Shown: positions 31,401 through 42,025, numbered from the stretch's first letter. The stretch is DNA of 64,000 bases from Maniola hyperantus (GCF_902806685.2 NC_048560.1:2334492-2398491); one strand, 5' to 3'. Translations and numbers: made by a program. The notes: a model not told the origin generated them from the sequence alone.

Positions 31401-34400
31401 TGTCTGTCTGCTAGCTTTTCACGGCTTAACGGTTTAACCGATTTTGATGAAATTTGGTACAGAGGTAGCTTACATCCCGGGGAAGGACATAGGCTACATT
31501 TTATCCTGGAAAATCAAAGAGTTCCCACGGGATTTTTAAAAAACCTAAATCCACGCGGACGAAGTCTTGGGCATGATCTAGTAATTGCTTATAAGGCACA
31601 TAACTGCGAAAAGCCCGGGATCTGAGTGCCCGGAGCGGGATAGCACGGGTGACGTGCGGGTACGCGGGGCGTCCCACCGCCTCATACCCCGATTGCCATC
31701 TCGAGTTTGTACTACACCTAATTATTACCAGGTGTAGACATACCTTGGGAAAAAAGAAAGCCAATCCGTTAGCTTTCGCCAATTCGTTAGGCGGTGTGTA
31801 CAATCCCGGCACGAAGAGACCCCCAGGTGGTATGTACTCCTCATCTTCTATGGAGACGTCCGAATGGAACTCTTCCTCTACCTCGACTTGCTCTTCTTCT
31901 AACCTTTCAGGCTGAATATTACCATAATCTATATGTAAATATATAAACTGTGGTTATGGACCGACCAAATTAAGTCTGCTGTGGGCGGTCCTTTGCACGA
32001 GTGTACCAGGCTGTCAGCCAGCAGGGAGAAATGGCGAATGCTCGTGAGGCATATAACATCTGCCCTCAAAGACGTTGCTTCGTGATGACCACGACCGCTC
32101 TGCCAAGAGTGATACGACAAAGAAGAAGAAGAAACTGTGGTAGCCTAGTGGTTAGGACGTCCGCCTTCCAATCGGAGGTCGGGGGTTCGATCCCGGACAC
32201 GCATAATTAACTTTTCGGAGTTATGTGCGTTTTTAAGTAATTAAAATATCACTTGCTTTAACGGTGAAGGAAAAGATCGTGAGGAAACCTGCATGCCTGA
32301 GAGTTCTCCATAATGTTCTCAAAGGTGTGTGAAGTCTGCCAATCCGCACTTGGCCAGTGTGGTAGACTCTGGCCAAAACCTTTCTCACTCTGAGAGGAGA
32401 CCTGTGCTCTGTAGTGAGCCGGTGATGGGTTGATCATGATGAAATATAACATATAAGGAACAGCTCAAACTACTGAACGGTGCGGGCTGAAATTTGGCAT
32501 GGAGATAGCTATTATGACGTAGGCATCCGCTAAGAAAGGATTTTTGAAAATTCAACCCCTAAGGGGGTGAAATAGGGGTTTGAAATTTGTGTAGTCCACG
32601 CGTACGAAATTGCGGGAATATAGCTTATTCCGCTTATCTTGCTCTTATTCATTAAAAATGAAAAGTGAAGTGAAAGGAGAACAAACTTTTTTAAGTAATA
32701 AGTAACTAAAATTAGTTACTTACTTAAAAAGTTTGTTCTTATTTCACTTATGATGGGTAAAATAACTGGAAAAAGAGGGGTGGGAAGAAGGAAGAAGTCA
32801 TGGCTACGTAACATCAGGGAGTGGACTGGCATAAAAACAGTCGGAGAACTATTCCGCCTAGCCATGGACAAGGAGAAGTTTAAACAACTAACTGCTGACC
32901 TTCAGTAATGGAGAGGCCCTGGAAGAAGAAGAAGGAGAACTAATTTACCTCATCAGTAGTTTCGGTTACTTCCGTTGTGGCTTCTGTTTCAGCTTGTTCC
33001 CCTTCTAACGCCTCTTCGCCTTCGACTGCTTCTTCTACAGTTTCAGGTTCTGGCTCAGCTGGCAACTATGAAACAATTTTTATCACTAAAATCACTCTAA
33101 ACAAGGTTTTTATGATGTTTCTTCTCTATATATAAAAATGAATCGCTGAATGTGTTGCTGATCGCAAATGTCGGGAACAGCTGAACCGATTTCGCTAATT
33201 TTTTTTAATAATATTCCTTGAAGTACGAGGATGGTTCTTACGGAGAGAGAAATTAAAAAAAAAAACCTGAATAAGAATCGACTGTGAGGCGGTACGAAGT
33301 TCGCCGGGGCAGCTAGTGACTAATAAAATATGGCGGATGTGACAAGTAATACATGAAAAAACTTGAATAAATGCAATGAGTTTGATGCCAAAATAAATTT
33401 CTTTGCGTGAAATCCGAAAATATATAATTTGTTTTTGTAATTTTTATAGTGTTTTACCTACACACAAGGAAATTTTTAAATAATTTTAAATACATATTAA
33501 AAATTGCGGAAAGGAATCGAACCCGCGGCTCCTGTGATCGCGCCCGACGCTCTGACTACTAAGTACTTAGAAAAACTTACTCCAGCTTGAATTCTTGCCA
33601 TTCTTTCTTCTTCTTGCCTTTGTTTCTCTTGCCTTTGTCTCTCTTCTTCAGCTTCTCTTGCCAGGCGCGCCTGTTCAGCTTGTAAACGCTCTCTTTCTTC
33701 TCTTTCTTCACGCTTTTTAAACATTCAGTAGAAAATTTACTAGTTAGAGGTGCGTGTTCGAAATTAAACCCCCGACCCCCTGTATAAGAGGCCAACTTCA
33801 TTCCCGCGACTTCGGGTAATCACTTAACATCAAGTGACCCGACTGCTCGTTTGCTTGCCATTTTTATTTAAAAAAACCGGTTGAACTGTTGGGCCGTGAA
33901 AAGCTGGCAGACAGCCAGACACAATTTCGCATTTACAATACTAGTATGGAGTATGGATATACATAAAGCTGTGATAGCCTAGTGGTTAAGACGTCCGCCT
34001 TCTAATCGGAGGTCGGGGTTCGATCCCGGGCACGCACCTCTAACTTTTCGGAGCTATGTGCGTTTTAAGTAATTAAATATCACTTGCTTTAACGGTGAAG
34101 GAAAACATCGTGAGGAAACCTGCATGCCTGAGAGTTTCCATAATGTTCTCAAAGGTGTGTGAAGTCTGCCAATCCACATATGGCCAGGGTGGTAGACTAC
34201 GGTCAAACCCTTCTCACTCTGAGAGGAGACCCGTGCTCTGTAGTGAGCCGGCGATGGGTTGATCATGATGATGACCGGTATACATACCAACTTCTGCATT
34301 CTGGCTTCATATCTCTCCCTGCGAACTTCTCTAGCGGTTTTGCTTATAGTAGCATATCGCTCGAACGGTGGAATGGGAGGCAGCTGCTTCTCTGGCGGTA

Positions 34401-37400
34401 GGTCCTCCTTCGGCATTGGGATCTCTTCGTATATAGTGTGACGCATCAATTCTGAAATAAATTTAAACTGTACAATCCATACTTCTTACTTCCTGTGGCA
34501 GGAGCGGCGATCTGCGGAGATTTGGGGTGACGAATTGCGACGCTTTTTCCCGGACGTATCCGGCAGGCTCGGGGCCACATGGGCTACGAGACCTCACAGA
34601 TCCTCGTCGGACACGCCTGTTTCCGGGCGCGCCTGCATGGGATGACGTTGTGCGAGATCCCGGCGTGCCTGTGCGGCTTTGGTGACGAGGATAGGCACCA
34701 TGTGCTGTGGCAGTGTCCCCTTTATGAGGATTTGCGGGTGACGATGTTAGATCGAGACGAAGCGAGACCGGTCTTCTAGACGAACCTCGTCGTAGTGCTA
34801 GTGGCGTCTAGCCCCCAAAAGGAGGAATGAGCATAAGGGACAAGGAGGAGACATAAAATAATTTGTAAGGAGTCAAGAAGGCGAGTAAAAGTTAAAGAGT
34901 TCCTGCGGGATTCAAAAACCTTTATCCACGCAGGCCGTCGAGGTTGGATGTGAAATCCAAGAACCGAGTATAAGCATATCCGCATATACACACACATACA
35001 CTCATCGGATCAAAAAGATTACGAACTGACAAAGTCCCTTGTATCACTCTCTTGAATCTTGAACAGCACAACTAACGCCTCCCCTTTCATGAGGGCGTAG
35101 AGACAAGCCTCATTCGGCTCCACGTCACTCATATAGAGAGCTTCTTTGATTGCCTCCTCTGTCATTTGGTAGGTCTCTTTGGCGGCCACTTGGATACCTG
35201 AAAATTATACATGTTTTCAATAATAAACCTTTTAAAGATAATGACATGGTATGAAAAGCCATGAAGAAGACATTAAACATGGATTTCATTAAATCAATCC
35301 TCATTATCATACCAATACCAATATTGCCATATAAATGATCAATTTGTGCTACGGTATGAACAGCGTACCAGCACCAATGATCATAATGGGAATACTAGCT
35401 TATGCCCGCGACTTCGTTCGCGTAGGCTACACAAATGCGATCCCCTCAAAAAATCTTCTCTTATGTGGACTTTCACACACCACTTTCTTGCGCCGCCCGA
35501 AGCGGCTCCTTAGAACTTATCCATCCAGTGGGTGGGTGGGGGGTTTGAGTAGGGGGGGGGGGGTCTTCCAAAGCTGCTCTTTCCAGTATGACGTCGCCAT
35601 TCTTGGGACTCCAATGTCTATCGGTTTTTCAAACTATGTCCCCTGCCACTCCAACTTCGCAACCTGATGAACTATGCCAGTTGCTCAGCTCCTTCTCAAC
35701 AGGTCACCTCGTTTCTGATTTGATCACGTAGAGAAACTCCAAGCATAGGTTTCTCCATATACATTTTTTAAATAGAAATAGCGAGCAAACGAGCAAGGGA
35801 GTCACCTGATGTTAAGTGATTACCACCGCCCATGAACATTTGCAGCACCAGAGGAACTGCCAATGCGTTGCCAGCCTTTCAGGCGTTTGTTACATATACT
35901 TAGTGGGAATATGTATAAAAGGATAGTATCAAAACTCTTACTGATCTGATCCCACTTTTCATACAAATCCAAGTGAGCCTGATGACAATGCGGCCAGTAG
36001 AGAATAAAGTTCAAGTGTCTGACGCTTCTCGCTAGGCGCTCGCAGATGCGCTTCTTCCGCGCTGCGATGGTTAACACCCTAAGTCTTCCTTGAGCTTCCC
36101 TTGTTTCCTCTTCCATCTTATACTCTTGTTCTATTTTAGCCTGTAAATCAAGTTTTCATTTAGTCTTTACCTGCTGTTGTGACTTCACTTCATCATAATG
36201 TCAATGGCAATGGAATCTGCATTCAAAACGATGGTAGAGTCTTTATCTTTAGTGGTACCCTGATGTCCTAACTAATATTATAAATGCGAGAACCGCAAGA
36301 CGTTGGGCGAGTTTCCATCCTTATGTCGTCAACATCCCATCTACACGGACGAAACGTTTTGCGTCATCATTCCTTATACGCATGGCTAAGGTTTGGAATA
36401 CTCTTCCACGATCTGTGTTTCCTACCAATTACAACCCGGGTATCTTTGAAACAAGAGTGAATAGGCATCTTCTAGGTAAACGCGTCCCATCTTAGGCCTC
36501 TCTTTCCATCAGGTGTGATTGTGGTCAAGCGTTTGCCTATGATAAAAAAAATGTTGTAAGTTTACATACTTAGTTACATGTGCGAGAAAAGGATTCATTC
36601 AGACCTCCTAGTCTGATAACCGAGAACCTTGGAGATGATGACGATATGGAAAGGGAACGCAGCCACCATATTCGCTCGGACTGACAATTTGTCAGTCCGA
36701 GCGAATATGGTGGCCCGCTGGTTTGCCCGATGTACAGATGCTGTGAAAGTCACGCTGTTCAAAGCATACTGTACTTCCTTATACTCGTCAAGCTTGTGGT
36801 TTCAGTACACGCAAAGGGCTTACAATGCGCTGCGAGTCCAATATAATAATGCGTTCAGGATTTTGTTGCGGCAACCTCGGTTCTGTAGTGCATCAGCTAT
36901 GTTTGCTGAGGCGCGGACAGATGGCTTCGATGCCATCTGGCGCAAGAAAACAGCCTCACTATTGTCTAGAGTCCGAGGAAGCAGCAACGGGATCCTGCGC
37001 ATGATCGCGGACAAAATGGATAGTCCTCTGATGGGGAAACTCGTGCAGGGTACTAAACCCCTTTTATTTATTATTAGCGACCCGCCCCGGCTTCGCATGG
37101 GTGCAATGTAGATACTAACGTGGTGTCATTGAGGTGTATTTGCCTCGGAAACTCTCAAATGAGAGGATTTTTGTCCGACCTAATTCACATTACTTCAATT
37201 TCTCTAGGGATCTCTAATTTTTTGAGAATTGAACTATAGCTATAAACCTTCCTCTTGAATCACTCTATCTGTTGGTGAAAACCGCATCAAAATCCGTTGC
37301 GTAGTTTAAAAGATCTACGCGTTCATACATACATACAGACAGCGGGGAGCGACTTTATTTTATACTATGTAGAGATAGAGAAGTACTAACATAGTTATTA

Positions 37401-40400
37401 AGTATTTGTTGTTACTAACACATAATGGATCTATTGTTGTCCTATTTAATAAATGAATTGAATTGATAAAGACTTACGGCTTCTTCTGGCAATAACTCGC
37501 TTATCTCCTGCTTGGGTCGCTCAACCCCCGTCTCTGTCTCTTGTTTCATCAACCCAAGCTCCTCTTCTATAATACGACACAGTTCCAGACCGTTTGCGCC
37601 GAACATAGCACGCACTAGTTTGCCTTTCTAGAAATTGCAAGTTTTTTTTAAATGACATTTTTACCTGCTGCTATTTACATTGCAACATCTTTAACTCTAA
37701 TTTACAATAATCTAATCTAACCTTAACTTATATCTATTTTTGAAGTTTTTTAGAAATTGCAAGTTAAAAAAACATTATAGGCAAACTTCGCACCGGAAAG
37801 CGCAGCCCTGGAAGACCCTCACTAGGTGGACGGACGTAATTAGACGAGTTGCAGGGAGCCGCTGGATTCAGGAGACTCAAGGCCGTCTATCGGTTGTTGA
37901 TGATGATGATGATTTTTATACTCCAATGCCAATAACCATTTTGCCTTATCTTGTTTTAGTTTTAGTGATTTAGTATTTTTCAAACACGCAATCATGGCAT
38001 GCATAACTCGGCTCCTACGCCGCGGCATTGAATCCGAGTGGCCTATTTACGCATCGTTCGTTGACCTTTAGCATCAGTTAGATGAACGCTTGACCACAAT
38101 CACATCTAATGGAAAGTTTTTTCATTTCAATAAAGTTTGTACGGCCATCCTCTTAATCGAATTCGACGAAATTTTGTGTAGAAATATATTGCATCTCGTA
38201 GACAGACATAGGCTACTTTTTATCCCAAAATATCAAAGGGTTCACTAGGGATTTTTTAAAACCTAGATCCAGGCAGACGAAGATGCGTGAATCATCTAGT
38301 AGGTAATGTAATTACTAATTAGGTAAGTATTAAGGTGAACGCACACTTGTCCGAGCCGAACGCATCAAACGAATCGAAGTCAAGGAGGGCTCGCACACAT
38401 ATCCGCACCAGAAAAATCGACCGCGCCGAAAAAATCGACTCAAATCAATGATATTAGAAGAAAAAGAGGTAGATAGGTTACTTATATCAAATTCGATGTT
38501 TATTAATGGCACGCTGCGTCAGCGCCGAAAGACTCAACACACATAAACGCATAGATAGTATTTTAACCTCACACAACAGAGAGTAAAGGACGGTGAACTA
38601 ATAACCTCAGCTTCAGTTGCGCACGAAAAAGAGACGGTTATATTTTGCACTACCTCGTCCTGCACAGAAGAGTGGAAGAAGGACGGATATATGCCTAATA
38701 ATGCGAGCGTAAAAGAGACGGGACGAGACGGTATACTAGAAACTCCAAAGAAAAAATAATCCGTAAAGTCTTTTCGGCTAATGCCGATTTATGCCTACAC
38801 TGTAGTTGTATAGTAAAATAAAAATCTTATACTGTGGTATTTAATATATTACGAACTAGCTTTTTCCCGCGGTTCCGCTCGTTTTTAGGGTTCCGTGCCC
38901 AAGGGGTGCCAACGGGACCCTATTACTAAGCCTCCGCTGTCTGTACGTCCATCTGTCAGCGGGCTGTATCTCGTAAGTAGACAGTTGAAATTTTCACAGA
39001 ATGTATTTCTATTGCCGCTATAACAAAAATAATAAAAATTAAATTAAATTAAATCCTTCCCTAAAACAGGAAATATGCACACTATTTGAATTGTCAATAC
39101 TCAGAAGAGACCTATCTGTTTATTTTATATTCTTTGATCGGAAACTTTAAAATACGTACAACGACAACTTGATACGTACTTATGGCATGTGACATAAGGT
39201 CGAAATTGCAATGAGTTGCATTTTACACGAACGTGCACGAGTTTGTTATTGTTAAATAAGTGAAAAATACGAATTATATAAAAGAAATAGTTTTACTTAC
39301 GAATGAAATGTGATTCCTTGACTTTTGGAAACCGTGCGGAATCTCATCACACACGACGGCATTTTCGGTTGTTTTGGGAGACGAAAACAAAATACACATT
39401 ACTATCAACGACGTCGGCGATAGCGCGACGCCAGCGGGCGACTGAGCTCAGGTTTGCTAATTAGCTTAGTTTTAACGTGCCACTTGCGGTCCGCGTATAA
39501 CGTATCTACCTATTTTCTTCTAATATCATTGACTCAAATAAGTATCACTCATTTTTTTAAACAATGAAGAAATAGTACTCGCGCGTTACTCTGTCGTTCT
39601 GTGTACGCAACTGATAGAATGCGAGCGCATCGGTCGAGTCAACCGCATTCGCGTGCTCGGTAGTGAGCGGCGACGAGTAGAGGTGAGCTACTCACCATCT
39701 GCACGTCGTCCAGGATGCCCTGCGGCGCGGAGCCGGCCAGCACCTTGCTGCAGATGAAGTCCACGAGCGTGGGCTCCGGCTCAACCGCGCCGAATCTGAT
39801 GACGTCATCCGAATTCGTCTAGGATTTCTGGGGTTCTTGCAGATTCGGACGATTCGACGTGGAGAAGTGTGCGAGGTTTCATGAGATTTCAGGTACAGAA
39901 TTCCAAAATTCGTTTCGTTCAACTCGGTCGACGCGTTCGGCTCGGATAAGTGTGCCTTTACCTTTATAATTTACTCCTTTTATAAAAGTCTTACCGATAT
40001 AAATAGAAAAATTGGTTCACTTTTGTTTCTGAATCTGGATAATACATCAATATTATCAGCTGCGGCCTGTGAAAGAATAAAAACCCCATTTTGTTACATT
40101 GCCATTGTACATTTGTACATTGCTGCTTTAATGAGTGATATTAAAATAATTTTTGGTAGATAACCTTCAATGGATTCAAAATAAATGTCAAATGAGCTTG
40201 GTGAGTTGATGGCTATCATTCAGTGTCAGACACTGAGTTAGCGAATCAGTCTTTCAGAAGATAATAACGACGATCTCCCTGGCGCAGTGGTGAAGCGCTG
40301 TGGTCTTATTAGTGGGAGGTCCCGGGTTCGATTCATGGCAGGGGTTTGGAATTTTATAATTTCTAAATTTCTGGTCTGGTCTGGTGGGAGGCTTCGGCCG

Positions 40401-41267
40401 TGGATAGTTACCACCCTACCGGCAAAGCAGTGCCGCCAAGCGATTTAGCGTTCCGGTTCCGGTATGATGCCGTGTAGAAACCAAAGGGGTTTGGGTTTAA
40501 TAAAAACTGCCATACGCCTTCCAGGTTAGCCCGCTATCATCTTAGACTGCATCATCACTTACCATCAGGTGAGATAGCAGTCAAGGGCTAACTTGTATCT
40601 GAATAAAATAAAATAAACGAGTTACCTTAACCATATAGATACGGTCCTGACCGATTTCCAGTTTCCCCTTTCTGATTGCATTTGAGGTTGCTAGACAATA
40701 TCCACAGAACTCTGAATACACTTCCATGCCTGAAATGAATCACGAAAATTAGCGTATACGGATGAGTGCACAAACGCCCTTAGACAGCATTATTTCGATG
40801 AAAGAAAGAAAGAAAGAAAACTTTTATTTGATCACTACACTACAATAAACCTTAAAGCTAATTAAATCAATCTAAATAATTAAACTGAAAGCTCTCAATC
40901 GGCTTGATTTCTTCCGACATCTTGAACAATAATTGAGCCTCAATAGCTCAACGGGTAAAGGAGTGGACTGAAAACCGAATAGTCGACGGTTCAAACACTG
41001 CCCGTTGCACTATTGTCGTACCTACTCCTAGCACAAGCTTGACGCTTAGTTGGAGAGGAATGGGGAATATTAGTCATTATAGAGGCGAGGCAAGCTATCC
41101 AACGAGCCGGTTAGTTTGGGATCGTCCAAAGGTCGAACAGCCCGCCTTCTGAGAAGAAGAATAATTTACGTACATATTAGCACGTTATAGTAGCTCGTTA
41201 AAGCTTCCTCAAATTCCTCGTTGGTTTTCACGGTCTCTTGTATCGTAACCTGTCCTTTTCGAGCCAT
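28474..41267 (-). CDS. Thioredoxin-domain protein, TXNDC3/NME8-like (insect DUF4746 type)
   Basis: Exons in coding order: 41267-41174, 40729-40626, 40066-39995, 37627-37478, 36140-35942, 35197-35027, 34451-34288, 33712-33581, 33065-32949, 31911-31744, 30579-30454, 29598-29507, 29033-28847, 28506-28474. Phases agree throughout (603 codons). A donor follows the last one, so the 3' end is open. Start MARKGQVTIQ. Residues about 5-115 are a thioredoxin fold with VYSEFCGYC (usual CGPC changed to CGYC), FLFI and GKLVRAMFGANG. Residues about 165-300 (LNFILYWPHCHQAHLDLYEK; MRHTIYEEIPMP) match the insect DUF4746 region. Then follow a Glu/Arg/Gln helix, Glu-rich linkers, and a segment with DVKEIMNQFPGEV. 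Relatives in other animals are axonemal dynein-arm proteins. Least certain splice: the weak donor GTTCGT at 35026. Confidence 0.82.
29600..29925 (-). mobile_element. LINE 3' end (Jockey-like)
   Basis: Reverse translation includes TARRRASFHPYVVNIPST, RMARVWNTLPRSVFPANYNP and RVNRHLLGKRVP, a familiar insect Jockey/CR1-type C-terminus. The same element, plus strand, is at 36290-36545. It abuts the exon 29507-29598. Confidence 0.7.
30180..30420. other. GC-rich unassigned intron stretch
   Basis: CCGCCGGGCGTCCCGC and CCCGCGTCCCGCGCG patches suggest a worn DNA-transposon end. No exon seen. Confidence 0.35.
30683..30895 (+). mobile_element. Helitron B
   Basis: From TTATAAATGCGAAAGTGTG to GGGATTTTTAAAAACCTAA; the 3' CTAG is lost and family F sequence follows (30896-31075). 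Confidence 0.6.
31164..31368 (-). mobile_element. SINE-1, reversed
   Basis: A (CAT)n tail complement and GCCGGCTAACTACTGAGC run to AAGCAAGTGATATTTA; the tRNA head is missing. Confidence 0.75.
31370..31583 (+). mobile_element. Helitron B
   Basis: It starts TCCATACTTAATATTATAAA and ends GGGCATGATCTAG followed by T. Confidence 0.7.
31978..32128. repeat. Interspersed repeat fragment
   Basis: Same sequence family as 21320-21445 (CAGCCAGCAGGGAGAAATGG), ending in GAAGAAGAAGAA. Confidence 0.5.
32133..32443 (+). mobile_element. SINE-1
   Basis: Full copy with TAGCCTAGTGGTTAGGACG and box B GGTTCGATCCC. Confidence 0.85.
32455..32632 (+). mobile_element. Helitron A, 5' truncated
   Basis: It starts within CAGCTCAAACTACTG and ends near AATATAGCTTAT. 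Confidence 0.65.
32664..32751. repeat. Palindrome of about 88 bp
   Basis: GAACAAACTTTTTTAAGTAA pairs with TACTTAAAAAGTTTGTTC across AATTAGTTAC. Outer arms (AAGTGAA and TTCACTT) also pair. Confidence 0.7.
32755..32912 (+). mobile_element. LINE C-terminal fragment
   Basis: Translates GVGRRKKSWLRNIREWTG and ELFRLAMDKEKFKQLTADLQ followed by a stop. This is a known LINE reverse-transcriptase ending; related to 8780-8945. Confidence 0.65.
33122..33316 (+). mobile_element. Helitron D
   Basis: From TCTCTATATATAAAAATGAA to GCCGGGGCAGCTAG followed by T. Confidence 0.7.
33963..34279 (+). mobile_element. SINE-1 touching a splice donor
   Basis: Full copy. Its GATGATGA tail ends about 10 bases from the exon border at 34288 (the donor lies on the minus strand), so the intron starts almost inside the SINE. 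A reversed Helitron B fragment lies just before it (33870-33955). Confidence 0.8.
34500..34765 (+). mobile_element. LINE C-terminus with CCHC-like motif (R1-like)
   Basis: Translation includes GYETSQILVGHACFRARLHG and CLCGFGDEDRHHVLWQCPLY, the Cys/His end found in R1-type non-LTR elements. Truncated. Confidence 0.65.
35315..35740. other. Worn LINE and SINE pieces
   Basis: It contains a Helitron 3' end in reverse (CTAGCTTATGCCCGCGACTT), a G-run (35553-35564) and LINE tail words (GATTTGATCACGTAGAGAAA in reverse sense). No exon. Confidence 0.45.
36290..36545 (+). mobile_element. LINE 3' end (Jockey-like)
   Basis: Contains RTARRWASFHPYVVNIPS-type translation, MAKVWNTLPRSVFPTNYNP and NRHLLGKRVPS, then a GGTGTGATTGTGGTCAAGCG tail and an A-run. 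Same element as 29600-29925. Confidence 0.7.
36620..37108 (+). mobile_element. LINE reverse-transcriptase C-terminal part
   Basis: An open frame of 160 codons with ARWFARCTDAVKVTLFKAYC, RAYNALRVQYNNAFRILL and FAEARTDGFDAIWRKK, a pattern of CR1/Jockey-type LINE products. It begins inside a palindrome (36662-36714), so the frame's start is not original. Confidence 0.65.
36662..36714. repeat. Perfect 53-bp palindrome
   Basis: 26-base arms (GCCACCATATTCGCTCGGAC at the left edge) flank a single T. It sits at the 5' edge of the LINE fragment. Confidence 0.85.
37073..37380 (+). repeat. Unassigned interspersed repeat
   Basis: GCGACCCGCCCCGGCTTCGC and a CATACATACATACAGACAG patch suggest a Helitron or SINE of another family. 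No coding frame. Confidence 0.4.
37785..38075. mobile_element. LINE tail and family G repeat
   Basis: 37785-37910 carries LINE C-terminal words (CCCTCACTAGGTGGACGGAC, GATGATGATGATG tail). 37915-38075 is family G (CAATGCCAATAACCATTTTG). Confidence 0.5.
38110..38302 (+). mobile_element. Helitron B, worn
   Basis: It ends CGTGAATCATCTAG followed by T, 27 bases before the target duplication of the TIR element at 38333. Confidence 0.6.
39301..39362 (-). pseudogene. THAP-domain first exon, captured copy
   Basis: ATG to a GTAAGT donor, 20 codons plus two bases: MPSCVMRFRTVSKSQGITFH. The pattern MxxC, then ITFH at an intron in phase 2, is the N-terminus of a THAP zinc finger. The second zinc Cys (expected four residues after the first) is Arg, so the finger is broken. 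GC-rich DNA just upstream (39400-39440) may be its old promoter. Confidence 0.55.
39696..39794 (-). pseudogene. RBM25: RBM25 PWI-domain exon fragment
   Basis: Minus-strand frame AVEPEPTLVDFICSKVLAGS, then APQGILDDVQM and a GTGAGT donor in phase 0. This matches the start of the PWI domain of the splicing factor RBM25. It is GC-rich, unlike its surroundings. No acceptor precedes it; the match stops abruptly at about 39795 inside the transposon, so it is a captured piece and not the functional gene. Confidence 0.75.
40270..40615 (+). mobile_element. SINE-3 (tRNA-derived), full
   Basis: Head CCCTGGCGCAGTGGTGAAGC, box B GGTTCGATTC, a CTGGTCTGG stretch, then GCCAAGCGATTTAGCG and a tail ending TATCTGAATAAAATAAA. 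Other copies: 24595-25110, 52555-52870 and 53105-53250. Confidence 0.75.
40932..41095 (+). mobile_element. SINE-2
   Basis: GAGCCTCAATAGCTCAACGG, box B GGTTCAAAC, then AGTTGGAGAGGAATGGGG. It lies in intron 1 of the thioredoxin-domain gene. Confidence 0.75.
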
Positions 41268-41639
41268 GTCCTTAACTGCTTTTAAACAAACTTATTTAAT
41301 AAGAGATTTCTTGCTAATTAATTTGAAAGTCTGAAAGATATCACGATATCACGGAAGTTGCGATTCAAGCACTAGAATGGACATATACAAGTAGGTACAC
41401 TGGAAGAGGTGTGCCATACAATGACAGCTATTAATTTCATGCCAATCCGAAGGGACCCACCGAGCGTACCGGGAATTAAAATTGAGACTTGATGACAAAC
41501 ATAATGAGTTGCAAGTCCATGGCCTATAAATGGTTTTTATTATTCTTTCTCGATTTGGAAACACGGACGGCTTTCCCAATTTCTCATTCAGTTAAAAGTA
41601 AATAAAACTTTTTAGCGTTTAAACTACCGTGAGTGATTT
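41268..41639. other. Upstream flank of the thioredoxin-domain gene
   Basis: It should hold the minus-strand promoter. A repeat piece at about 41430-41500 is shared with 26480-26530. No TATA box stands out. Confidence 0.4.
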
Positions 41640-41745
41640 CCATTATAAATACTATCTGTCCCGGCTTGTCCCGTATGGGTTCGAAACTAGTCGGGCTAAC
41701 GTCGACTACACACGTGAGTAAGCCGGGACAGATAGTATTTATAAT
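41640..41745. mobile_element. MITE, about 105 bp
   Basis: TTATAAATACTATCTGTCCC is mirrored by GGGACAGATAGTATTTATAA. The core GGGTTCGAAACTAGTCGGGC recurs, worn, at 58555-58640. Confidence 0.75.
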
Positions 41746-41814
41746 AAATAAAACTTACTCGATTTTCGGAATTGTGATTTTTAATATATTCTGTAAAATT
41801 GAGGAGATTCTGTG

Positions 41815-42025
41815 GATTCTATATGCTGGCAGCCTTTGTTCTACAACTACGCCCCCCTGTCAATGTCGTTCAACTGCCAAAGGAGCCTTGTCGTACTGTA
41901 AATATCGTGGGGAACGGCTGATGTTCCCGCTTCGTAGTCGCTTTGATCGCGGAGGTTTGGGTATGGCAAAAATCAAGTTGCTTCGAAACAGGTTGGCAAA
42001 AGCAAGTCTAGCGTATTTAAATTAA
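41815..42025 (+). repeat. Interspersed repeat (retroelement-like)
   Basis: CAAAGGAGCCTTGTCGTACTG and AACAGGTTGGCAAAAGCAAG recur near 29205 and 26775. No complete frame. Confidence 0.45.

Larger units (their letters stand above)
38333..39963. mobile_element. TIR transposon (Harbinger-like) carrying host gene pieces
   Basis: The ends are AGGTGAACGCACACTTGTCC and the complement of AGGTAAAGGCACACTTATCC, and the inverted match continues through GAGCCGAACGC. Flanks are TTA at 38330-38332 and 39964-39966. Inner stretches 38436-38515 and 39475-39540 also match in inverse orientation (TCAATGATATTAGAAGAAAA). Between and beside these lie an RBM25 exon fragment (39696-39794) and a THAP-type first exon (39301-39362), both on the minus strand. 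A family F piece is at 38880-39035. No transposase frame is visible, so it is non-autonomous. It occupies the intron between exons 3 and 4 of the thioredoxin-domain gene. Confidence 0.8.

Noticed and set aside
36629..37111. 160-codon protein gene
   Set aside because: The product is a LINE reverse-transcriptase fragment and its start lies in a palindrome.
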